7,230 nucleotides of DNA from an uncultured Cryomorphaceae bacterium. Lineage in GTDB: Bacteria; Bacteroidota; Bacteroidia; Flavobacteriales; Schleiferiaceae. Of the stretch, positions 1-5,624 are shown piece after piece. The position numbers and the translations under genes were made by a program. The notes below the pieces were generated by a model. The model saw only the letters and a list, made by a program, of their open reading frames with translations, was not told where the DNA came from and ran no database searches. The first letter of the stretch is position 1. Every line of letters begins with the position of its first letter. Where the stretch lies: contig CALCFH010000055.1 in assembly GCA_937900215.1 (NCBI GenBank), positions 1 to 7,230 of the forward strand, read 5' to 3'.

Positions 1-242
1 CATATATCTGGCTGCGTATTAATAATAAATAAAAAATTGATAATCAGATGATAAGATCAAGACCAAACGGTTGCGACAAGAGTGGCTTACAAAAAAATTT
101 GGAACTATTTTTTCCGATTTTGGATTTTGCAATAACTAAGCCTTCTAAAATCGGAACAAACTGGTATTGAATGCAGCACATCTTTGTACTGTCTATTCAT
201 TGTTCGAATACATTAAAAAATATCTTAGAATTTAGATTAAAC
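1..242. other. AT-rich region without a recognisable gene
   Basis: I find no convincing gene here. Read on the plus strand from the left edge, the three frames stop at about 20-22, 30-32 and 49-51. If a gene enters from the left, only a tail of up to 16 codons is present (for example YIWLRINNK followed by TAA at 30-32), which is too short to identify. The region contains one clear inverted repeat, listed separately, and several A or T runs. A weak match to the Bacteroidota -7 box (CATCTTTG, 179-186) has no convincing -33 element. An open frame that starts near 171 and runs antisense into the helicase gene is taken to be non-coding. Confidence 0.5.
112..156. repeat. Inverted repeat, perfect 10-bp arms, unexplained
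   Basis: TTCCGATTTT at 112-121 is exactly the reverse complement of AAAATCGGAA at 147-156. The stem can be extended inward by about three pairs (G-T wobble, G-C, A-T), leaving a loop of roughly 19 nt at 125-143. There is no T-run directly after either arm, so it does not look like a standard intrinsic terminator. It could be a factor-independent 3' end stabiliser for a gene to the left, an operator for a dimeric regulator, or chance in AT-rich DNA. The arms are seen directly; any role is speculation. Confidence 0.4.
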
Positions 243-279
243 AAAAAAGGAGCGACTGTTAACAGTTGCTCCTTTTTTT
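243..279 (-). terminator. Strong intrinsic terminator, bidirectional, closing the helicase gene
   Basis: A 12+12 nt self-complementary stem (249-272, GGAGCGACTGTT facing AACAGTTGCTCC) has a single G-T wobble and no unpaired loop bases beyond the central TTAA. It is flanked by A6 (243-248) and T7 (273-279), which lengthen the stem and give a U-tract in either direction. It starts two bases beyond the helicase stop codon on the minus strand, so its main job is very likely to end that transcript. The symmetric A and T tracts mean it should also stop plus-strand transcription coming from the left. Confidence 0.9.
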
Positions 280-280
280 G

Positions 281-1570
281 TTACCTATTGTTTTTAGGAG
301 TTCGAGGTTTGAATACGCTTTTGGCAAAAGAGCCAGCGGGTTTACCTGTCCTCTGTTTTGGTTTAGGTGAGAATGTACTTGAGCCACCGCGAGACCGGTT
401 TAATGGCGCTCTGTCTGGTTCAAAATCAGGGTCATCTTGTATTGCAACGGGATTCTGTAGTTTCGGAACCGATTGCCCAATGAGTTTTTCAATATCCTTT
501 AAAAGTGGACGTTCGTCTGAGGCGCAAAATGAAATGGAAGCACCACTCGCTTTTGCTCTTCCTGTTCTTCCAATTCGGTGAACATAGGTCTCAGGAACAT
601 TTGGAAGATCAAAATTAATTACCAATGAAAGATCGTCTACGTCTATACCTCTGGCAGCAATGTCAGTGGCTACGAGAACTCTCATTGTTCCTTCCTTGAA
701 TTCTTTTAAAACGCGCTGTCTTGCATTCTGACTCTTATTGCCGTGAATGGCTTCTGCTTTGATGGATTTTTTCGCCAAATAGCGCACTATCTTATCGGCA
801 CCATGCTTGGTGCGCGAAAAAATAAGGGCCGTTTCAAATTCACTGTTTTTAAGTAAATGAGCAAGTAAGGCCGTTTTGTCTTTCTTTTCTACAAAGTACA
901 AACCTTGGGTAACTCGCTCTGCTGTGGTCTGCTTGGGCTCTATGGTAATGCGCTCTGGATTTCCGAGCATAGCTCCAGCGAGTTCCACAATTTCTTTCGG
1001 CATGGTGGCTGAGAAGAAAAGCGACTGTCTTTTAGGAGGCAGCTTTGCAATGAGTTTTCGGATGTCGTGAATGAAGCCCATGTCGAGCATATGGTCTGCT
1101 TCGTCTAGAACAGAGAATTCAACTTTGTCTAGTCTAATAAATCCTTGTCCCATTAAGTCTAGTAGTCGCCCTGGGGTTGCTACTAGTATGTCAACTCCTC
1201 TTTGAAGTTTATCTGTCTGACTGCCTTGTTTCACACCTCCGAAAATAACCGTATTGGTCAATCCAGTGTATTTTCCGTAGGCAGTAAAGCTATCTGCAAT
1301 TTGAATAGCCAATTCTCTGGTTGGAGCCACAATAAGGGCTCTTAAATTGCGCTTGCCTGATTGCGCTTGCGGATTATTGTAAAGATGTTGAAGTATAGGA
1401 ATAGCAAAAGCAGCGGTTTTACCCGTACCTGTTTGTGCACATCCCAATAAATCTTTTCCTTGTAATAAGAGCGGTAAGGCTTGTTGTTGTATCGGCGTTG
1501 GAAACTCGTATCCTTCTTCTGATAAGGCTTTTAGAATGGGATCGATAATCCCTAATTGTTTGAATGTCAT
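281..1570 (-). CDS. rhlE: DEAD-box ATP-dependent RNA helicase, RhlE-like
   Basis: A superfamily-2 RNA helicase (429 aa) that uses ATP to unwind short RNA duplexes; bacterial RhlE proteins act in ribosome maturation, RNA decay and cold adaptation. Motifs appear in order: Q motif around residues 20-28 (FPTPIQ), motif I AQTGTGKT 45-52, Ia PTRELA 83-88, Ib TPGR 132-135, II DEAD 156-159, III SAT 187-189, V TDIAARGID 302-310, VI HRIGRTGR 331-338. After the second RecA-like domain comes a basic, Ser/Pro/Arg/Lys-rich tail (about 385-429), usual in this subfamily and probably RNA-binding. The start chosen is the ATG at 1568-1570 (MTFKQLG), which matches how RhlE proteins begin. An in-frame ATG at 1606 would add 12 unrelated residues and lies upstream of the promoter's -7 box. 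The gene is monocistronic, with its own promoter and terminator. The exact paralogue (RhlE versus another DEAD-box group) is less certain than the family. Confidence 0.95.
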   Translation of the reverse strand: MTFKQLGIIDPILKALSEEGYEFPTPIQQQALPLLLQGKDLLGCAQTGTGKTAAFAIPILQHLYNNPQAQSGKRNLRALIVAPTRELAIQIADSFTAYGKYTGLTNTVIFGGVKQGSQTDKLQRGVDILVATPGRLLDLMGQGFIRLDKVEFSVLDEADHMLDMGFIHDIRKLIAKLPPKRQSLFFSATMPKEIVELAGAMLGNPERITIEPKQTTAERVTQGLYFVEKKDKTALLAHLLKNSEFETALIFSRTKHGADKIVRYLAKKSIKAEAIHGNKSQNARQRVLKEFKEGTMRVLVATDIAARGIDVDDLSLVINFDLPNVPETYVHRIGRTGRAKASGASISFCASDERPLLKDIEKLIGQSVPKLQNPVAIQDDPDFEPDRAPLNRSRGGSSTFSPKPKQRTGKPAGSFAKSVFKPRTPKNNR

Positions 1571-1586
1571 GAAATTATTTGAGTTG

Positions 1587-1616
1587 CAAATATACTCCAT
1601 ATTCATTTGAGCTAAA
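1587..1616 (-). promoter_or_regulatory. Bacteroidota-type promoter for the helicase gene
   Basis: On the minus strand, TATATTTG (plus positions 1587-1594) is a perfect match to the Bacteroidota -7 consensus TAnnTTTG. Seventeen bases upstream lies TTTAG (1612-1616), a partial match to the TTTG/TTG -33 element. Transcription would begin near 1580, leaving a leader of only about ten bases before the ATG at 1570. This placement excludes the longer in-frame start at 1606 from the main transcript. The -7 box is well supported; the -33 element is weak. Confidence 0.7.
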
Positions 1617-1726
1617 GTTGTTTGTATAGGTGGCGTTTAGCTTGTCTTTCTTTTCAATCACTTCATTGAGTCTTGAGTTCTAGATTTCTTTCTCCGCATC
1701 CTCTTGTGTTTGAATATGCAGTTGGT

Positions 1727-1740
1727 ATGAAAATTTTCAT
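1727..1740. promoter_or_regulatory. 14-bp perfect palindrome in the divergent spacer, possible operator
   Basis: ATGAAAATTTTCAT is a perfect palindrome about midway between the helicase promoter and the hemW start. A one-mismatch extension adds a G-C pair outside. Its position in a divergent intergenic region suits a dimeric regulator, but the site is AT-rich and only one copy is seen, so chance is a real alternative. No regulator is encoded in the window. Confidence 0.3.
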
Positions 1741-1781
1741 CCACCTAAAACCAAATGAACTTCTTCTTCTTTCAAAGAGAT

Positions 1782-1789
1782 TAGATTTG
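1782..1789 (+). promoter_or_regulatory. Candidate -7 box for the hemW operon
   Basis: TAGATTTG fits the Bacteroidota -7 consensus TAnnTTTG and lies 74 bp before the hemW ATG in the direction expected for this operon. I see no good TTTG or TTG at the -33 distance, only a T/C-rich stretch (1761-1773). The call rests on a six-base fixed match in AT-rich DNA, so it is tentative; other weak candidates exist closer to the gene. Confidence 0.35.
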
Positions 1790-1863
1790 TTCACTTTCAA
1801 ATACATGGCCTATTTCAATTTTCACTATTGGGTTGAATGGCATGGGTTAAAATCTGAATCTAT

Positions 1864-2985
1864 ATGGCAGGACTTTACATTCATATTCCCTATTGTCAGA
1901 AGGCTTGTCATTATTGTGATTTTCATTTTAGTACTCAGCTCCACAGCTTGAATGATATGGTAGATTGTCTTCTGCTAGAGATGGAGCTTTGGAGAAAAAA
2001 ATGGCGGCCTAAGCTTCTGAATTCCATATATTTTGGAGGAGGAACCCCCTCTTTGTTAAGTCCAGATCAGATTGGACAACTGATTCGAAAGGCAATGGAA
2101 ATTTGGCCCTTGGCCCATGCAGCGGAAATTAGTTTGGAAGCGAATCCCGATGATATTTCTGAGGAAAAATTATGGGGATGGAGACAGGCGGGCATCAACC
2201 GAATTAGCCTTGGAGTACAGTCGTTTTTTGAAGAAGATTTAGTTTGGATGAATCGCTCTCATTCTTCTGATCAAGCTTTTTCTGCGCTCGAAATACTGCA
2301 GTCTGGCGGTATGAATAATACTACCATAGACCTTATATACGGTCTGCCAAATGCTGATTCAGACCATTGGAAAAAGAATATTGATACTTTTTTATCATTC
2401 AAAATCCCGCATCTTTCTGCCTATTCTTTAACCATTGAAGAAAAGACCGTTTTCGGCCACCAACTAAAGACTGGCAGCTTGGTTCAAGCAGAAGATGTGA
2501 AGGTTGAAAGTGATTATATGTATCTCTGCGAAACCCTTGCAAATTCGGGTTATCGACATTATGAGATTTCTAATTTCTCTTTACCCGGTATGGAAGCCAA
2601 ACACAATTCTGCCTACTGGGGCGGACAAACCTATCTTGGTATTGGTCCTTCTGCGCACTCGTATGAAAAGGATAGGAGATGGTGGAATATATCCAACAAC
2701 ACACTGTATATCAATAAAATAAGAAAGGGTGATCTTTGGTGGGAGGAAGAAACATTGACTGATATGCAAAGAAGAAATGAGCGCTTACTCACTTCTTTGC
2801 GCACGGAAAAAGGAATAGAAACGGCGCATTTGTTCTCAGGAGTCAAGGGAGATAAGGGGTTCATCAAGGAGCTTAATTCTCTCATTGAACAAAGTAAATT
2901 AGTGGAGAATTCTGGCGTTTGGCGCATTCCAGAAAAGCATTGGTTGGTGAGTGACGAAATAATTTCAAGACTAATTATCGGATGA
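1864..2985 (+). CDS. hemW: HemW, radical SAM heme chaperone (often annotated HemN-like)
   Basis: HemW binds heme and delivers it to respiratory hemoproteins; it was formerly confused with HemN, the oxygen-independent coproporphyrinogen III oxidase. The 373-aa length matches the family (about 380 aa). The radical SAM [4Fe-4S] motif is CxxxCxxC, C11-C15-C18, in HIPYCQKACHYCDF. After C18 comes D-F rather than the extra Cys of true HemN, which favours HemW. Other family signatures are GGGTPS 58-63 (SAM binding), LEANP 91-95, NRISLGVQSF 112-121, YEISNFS 233-239, HNSAYW 247-252 and LGIGPSAHS 258-266, then a C-terminal helical HemN_C-type domain. The ATG at 1864 is the first possible start, because an in-frame TGA lies at 1855-1857. 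There is no Shine-Dalgarno sequence, as is usual in this phylum. The stop overlaps the next gene's start (ATGA), implying translational coupling. The protein is expected to be cytoplasmic and membrane-associated. Confidence 0.93.
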   Translation: MAGLYIHIPYCQKACHYCDFHFSTQLHSLNDMVDCLLLEMELWRKKWRPKLLNSIYFGGGTPSLLSPDQIGQLIRKAMEIWPLAHAAEISLEANPDDISEEKLWGWRQAGINRISLGVQSFFEEDLVWMNRSHSSDQAFSALEILQSGGMNNTTIDLIYGLPNADSDHWKKNIDTFLSFKIPHLSAYSLTIEEKTVFGHQLKTGSLVQAEDVKVESDYMYLCETLANSGYRHYEISNFSLPGMEAKHNSAYWGGQTYLGIGPSAHSYEKDRRWWNISNNTLYINKIRKGDLWWEEETLTDMQRRNERLLTSLRTEKGIETAHLFSGVKGDKGFIKELNSLIEQSKLVENSGVWRIPEKHWLVSDEIISRLIIG

Positions 2986-3725
2986 AGGCAATTATTGTAA
3001 ATAAAGATGGAAAGGAATACGAAATTGACCTAGAAAAAGGAATAGATCTCTCTATTTCATTTGGTGCAATACCGTCCGTTTTGGCTTGGGGAAGTGAGCC
3101 CACACGCTTCAATCCTGTTCAATATGGCGATTGGATTGGTGCTGTAAATCAGGGTTCGTCTGTGAATTTTTTTGATGTTCACCTCAATCCACACGGACAA
3201 GGAACGCATACAGAATGGGTGGGTCATATTCTATCAGAGCGCGGTTCTGTAAATTCTGTCTTTAAGTCGTTTTTCTGCTTTGCCTCCGTTTGGGATACCC
3301 GTCTGGATGATTCTGGCGAAGCTTCTTTAGATGAAAACTGGAAACCCATTGGCGGTGAAGAAGCAGTGCTTTTGCGCACACTTACCCCCGGTTTTTTAGA
3401 CAATGGCTATAATTTTAGAGGGACAGATCCGCCCCATATTGCAGTGAAAACGATGGAAATGATCCGCGATTTTGGAGTGCAACATATTTTAGTAGACTTG
3501 CCCTCGGTTGATCCAGAAGAAGATGCCGGTGCTTTGGCCGCCCATCGCGCTTGGTGGTTTAAGCCTAGTGGAGAAAGAAGAGACCATTGTACTATTAGCG
3601 AATTCGTTGCACTTCCGCCTAAGGTAAAAGAAGGGCTCTATTTTATGAATCTACAATTGGCACCTTTAGAGAATGATGCCGCTCCTAGCAGACCCCTTTT
3701 ATTTGAGCTAAACGACAAAAAATGA
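2982..3725 (+). CDS. Cyclase-family protein (kynurenine-formamidase-like fold), putative metal hydrolase
   Basis: A 247-aa member of the cyclase family (Pfam PF04199), whose characterised members include bacterial kynurenine formamidase (KynB) and isatin hydrolase. The metal-site region is at residues 67-83 (HLNPHGQGTHTEWVGHI). The canonical motif is HxGTHxD; here the GTH (74-76) is kept, but the first His is one residue farther away (H71) and the Asp is replaced by E78. This looks like a family variant rather than decay, because the rest is intact: D172, D177 and H188 in the second conserved block, then CTISEFVALPP (203-213) and a C-terminal GLYFMNLQLAPLEND segment with SRPLLFEL. There is no signal peptide, so it is probably cytoplasmic. 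The start overlaps the hemW stop by ATGA, and its own stop overlaps the next start the same way. The substrate is unknown; I see no tryptophan-degradation genes nearby, so calling it kynB would be unsupported. Confidence 0.85.
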   Translation: MKAIIVNKDGKEYEIDLEKGIDLSISFGAIPSVLAWGSEPTRFNPVQYGDWIGAVNQGSSVNFFDVHLNPHGQGTHTEWVGHILSERGSVNSVFKSFFCFASVWDTRLDDSGEASLDENWKPIGGEEAVLLRTLTPGFLDNGYNFRGTDPPHIAVKTMEMIRDFGVQHILVDLPSVDPEEDAGALAAHRAWWFKPSGERRDHCTISEFVALPPKVKEGLYFMNLQLAPLENDAAPSRPLLFELNDKK

Positions 3726-4072
3726 ATATAGAAGAACTGAGAGAATATTGCCTCCAATTGCCTTTTGTAACCGAAGGAACGCCTTTTGGTCCGGATGTTC
3801 TTGTTTTTAAAGTCCATGAGAAAATATTTGCCTTAGCAGGAATTAGCAATATTCCAACCTATGTTAATTTAAAATGCGATCCTGATCGCGCAGTTGAATT
3901 GAGAGAACAATACCCAGATATTACACCGGGCTATCACATGAACAAACAACATTGGAATTCAGTGGTGACCGAAGGGGAGCTGACTAGAGATTTGCTGCTT
4001 GAACTCATTCGGCATTCATACAACTTAGTCTATGCGAGTCTCCCTAAAAAATTGAGAGATCTCAGCAATTGA
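3722..4072 (+). CDS. MmcQ/YjbR family protein (DUF419)
   Basis: A small (116 aa) complete member of the MmcQ/YjbR family, which has a CyaY-like alpha-beta fold and is commonly labelled DNA-binding on structural grounds, with no firmly established role. Family signatures are seen along its length: LPFVTEGTPFG (13-23), VFKVHEKIFAL (28-38), VNLKCDP (48-54), PGYHMNKQHWNSV (69-81) and a C-terminal helix HSYNLVYASLPKKLR (98-112). There is no signal peptide or membrane segment. It is the last gene of the hemW operon, with its ATG inside the upstream gene's stop (ATGA). A weak terminator-like hairpin and several T-runs follow. Its link to heme handling is unknown. Confidence 0.88.
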   Translation: MNIEELREYCLQLPFVTEGTPFGPDVLVFKVHEKIFALAGISNIPTYVNLKCDPDRAVELREQYPDITPGYHMNKQHWNSVVTEGELTRDLLLELIRHSYNLVYASLPKKLRDLSN

Positions 4073-4086
4073 TTTAGGTAGGAAGT

Positions 4087-4106
4087 AGAGCAGATTTGCA
4101 CTTTTT
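4087..4106 (+). terminator. Weak terminator-like hairpin after the hemW operon
   Basis: AGAGCA (4087-4092) can pair with TGCACT (4097-4102) with one A-A mismatch around a GATT loop, followed by T5 (4102-4106) and longer T-runs at 4115-4122, 4125-4129 and 4137-4143. The stem is short and imperfect, but its position 15 bases past the last stop codon and the repeated T-runs fit an operon end. Confidence is limited by the weak stem. Confidence 0.4.
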
Positions 4107-4165
4107 ATTGGGGCTTTTTTTTCGTTTTTATCGCTCTTTTTTTACAGATTTTCGAATAGTTGACT

Positions 4166-4173
4166 TACATTCG
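4166..4173 (+). promoter_or_regulatory. Candidate -7 box for the transporter gene
   Basis: TACATTCG matches TAnnTTTG at all but one fixed position. About 20 bases upstream is only a T-rich stretch (4137-4143, then ACA), not a clear TTTG. If used, transcription would begin near 4180, leaving roughly 23 bases before the inferred translation start at 4203. It would also place the ATG at 4178 at or before the transcript's 5' end. This is tentative. Confidence 0.35.
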
Positions 4174-4202
4174 TAAGATGTTGAATCTTAAACCAATAAG
4201 CC

Positions 4203-4265
4203 ATCAATTTAAGTCGTAAAATCGGTTTCGTAGCAGGGCCACTGAGCTTTTTCATTCTACTGCTA
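4203..4265 (+). other. N-terminal coding extension of the transporter, lacking a normal start codon
   Basis: In the same frame as the transporter, the codons from 4203 read I-N-L-S-R-K-I-G-F-V-A-G-P-L-S-F-F, then a hydrophobic I-L-L-L-L run into the recognised protein. This looks like the usual start of DASS transporters: a short basic stretch followed by a first hydrophobic helix with a G-P. The frame is closed by TAA at 4197-4199, and between there and 4266 there is no ATG, GTG or TTG. The codon at 4203 is ATC, just where an ATG would give M-N-L-S-R-K. Either initiation occurs at a near-cognate codon (ATC, or less likely ATT 4254 or CTG 4242/4260), or a base is altered, or a frameshift separates it from the ATG at 4178. 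Confidence 0.6.
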
Positions 4266-5621
4266 TTGCATCCTTTTGCAGAACCTATTGTAAACAGAGT
4301 ATTGGCCGTGGCCTCTTGGATGCTCATTTGGTGGATCTTAGAAGTCTTCCCCATTTTTGTTACCGCCCTTTTACCCATGGTTTTCTTTCCAGCTCTGGAA
4401 ATTTTGAATCTTCAAGAAACCTTTATGCCCTATGGCAGCCCGATTGTTTTTCTCTTTTTAGGTGGATTCATAATCGCCTTAGCAATGGAAGAAAGAAGGC
4501 TTCATGAGCGTATTTCCTATGGTCTGATTAGACTTACTGGCACAAAACCGAGGCAAATTATTCTCGGATTTATGATTGCCACAGCCTTGGTTGCCATGTG
4601 GATTTCGAATACAGCTACCGCCGTAATGCTTTTGCCTATTGCTCTTTCTGTCAGCAAGTTGCTTGGGGAACAAAGCAAAGACGAACAATTGCTTCAGCGC
4701 TTTCGTCTCCTTTTGATGTTGGGAATTGCCTACGCAGCCAATATTGGAGGTACCATGACGCTCATTGGCACTCCACCCAATTTGGTTTTCGCAGGCTATT
4801 ATTACGAAACCTTTGGAGTAGATTTTCCCTTTTCGCGCTGGTTTATCTTTGGTCTTCCCACCGGTGGCATTCTTCTTTTTTTAACCTACCAACTTTTAAC
4901 GCGCATTTTATATCCTATAGGTGGAAGTGAAATAGAGGGTGTAAAAGAGTTGATCCAAAAGAAATGGAAGGAAATGGGACGGATTTCTCGTGCCGAAGGT
5001 TCTGTGCTTGTTGTATTTACTATTACCGTTCTACTTTGGGTTTTTGCCCAGCCGCTGAATGATTTTATGGGTGTTCGGGCTTTGAATAACACCAATATTG
5101 CCATGTTTGGAGGCGTAGCCATGTTTGTGGTTCCTGTTAACTGGAGTGAGGGAGAATTTATTCTCGATTGGAAGAGTACGGTAAAGTTGCCATGGGGAAT
5201 TCTCATTCTCTTTGGCGGCGGACTTACCATGGCCAAAGGATTGGAAACAGCTGGGATAATTCAGTCGATAGGCGAATTTTTTGCCAACAATACAGACTTG
5301 AGTCCATTTGCTTTGGTGCTATTACTCACCACTTTTGCGGTTTTTGCAACGGAGTTGATGTCGAATGTAGCCTTAGTAACAGTTCTTCTTCCCGTGGTAA
5401 TTGGAATTGGTAAGAGCACTAATGTAGATCCACTTCTTCTTGCCATTCCCGTAACACTGGCCGCAAGTTGTGCATTCATGATGCCCATTAGTACACCACC
5501 CAATGCGGTTGTCTATTCCAGCGGTTATGTTTCAGTGAAACAAATGATGCGCGCCGGATTTTGGTTGAATATCATCTCCATTGCTGTTATTACGCTCATT
5601 TGCTACTTTATTCTGGGTTAA
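4266..5621 (+). CDS. DASS/SLC13-family sodium-coupled anion transporter (dicarboxylate/sulfate/phosphate type)
   Basis: An inner-membrane permease of the divalent-anion:Na+ symporter family (451 aa from the TTG at 4266; about 472 aa with the upstream extension). Many hydrophobic segments are visible, for example residues 11-46, 58-75, 97-129, 148-176, 192-217, 245-262, 277-292, 308-323, 346-382, 389-408 and 432-450. The two inverted-repeat signature regions are present: the first has SNT (114-116, in WISNTATAVMLLP) and GTPPN (168-172); the second has SNV (366-368, in TELMSNVALVTVLLP) and STPPNAVV (409-416). These loops bind Na+ and the anion in family structures. The second motif carries Val in place of the usual Thr, which may alter specificity, so the substrate cannot be named. 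The TTG at 4266 is the only conventional start in frame, but it falls inside the first hydrophobic helix, so the real start is probably upstream. The gene ends three bases from the convergent porin stop. Confidence 0.9.
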   Translation: MHPFAEPIVNRVLAVASWMLIWWILEVFPIFVTALLPMVFFPALEILNLQETFMPYGSPIVFLFLGGFIIALAMEERRLHERISYGLIRLTGTKPRQIILGFMIATALVAMWISNTATAVMLLPIALSVSKLLGEQSKDEQLLQRFRLLLMLGIAYAANIGGTMTLIGTPPNLVFAGYYYETFGVDFPFSRWFIFGLPTGGILLFLTYQLLTRILYPIGGSEIEGVKELIQKKWKEMGRISRAEGSVLVVFTITVLLWVFAQPLNDFMGVRALNNTNIAMFGGVAMFVVPVNWSEGEFILDWKSTVKLPWGILILFGGGLTMAKGLETAGIIQSIGEFFANNTDLSPFALVLLLTTFAVFATELMSNVALVTVLLPVVIGIGKSTNVDPLLLAIPVTLAASCAFMMPISTPPNAVVYSSGYVSVKQMMRAGFWLNIISIAVITLICYFILG

Positions 5622-5624
5622 TCT

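Noticed and set aside
195..215. TTCGAAT resembling a tRNA T-loop in the left intergenic region
   Set aside because: The bases on either side (CATTG and ACATT) do not pair as a T-stem, and no acceptor or anticodon arm is present.
179..279. Possible small RNA from a CATCTTTG box to the bidirectional terminator
   Set aside because: The -7 box has a mismatch at its first T and there is no -33 element at the right distance. The terminator is fully explained by the helicase gene, so I keep this only as a possibility.
171..581. 136-codon plus-strand frame antisense to the helicase C-terminus
   Set aside because: It runs through the terminator stem and is the opposite strand of a clear helicase gene; its composition is that of an antisense shadow.
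1673..1951. 92-codon plus-strand frame in the helicase-hemW spacer, with an internal ATG at 1727
   Set aside because: It begins with TTG, overlaps the hemW start by 88 bases in another frame, resembles no family I know, and its hydrophobic end is just hemW read out of frame. The confident radical SAM motif in hemW takes precedence.
2982..3725. Naming the cyclase-family gene kynB (kynurenine formamidase)
   Set aside because: The metal motif differs from KynB and there are no tryptophan-degradation genes nearby, so the substrate cannot be assigned.
4178..4219. Short frame MLNLKPISHQFKS as a leader peptide for the transporter
   Set aside because: It has no attenuator-like repeated codons or paired hairpins, and the candidate promoter would start the RNA at about this ATG. 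It is more relevant as evidence about the uncertain transporter start.
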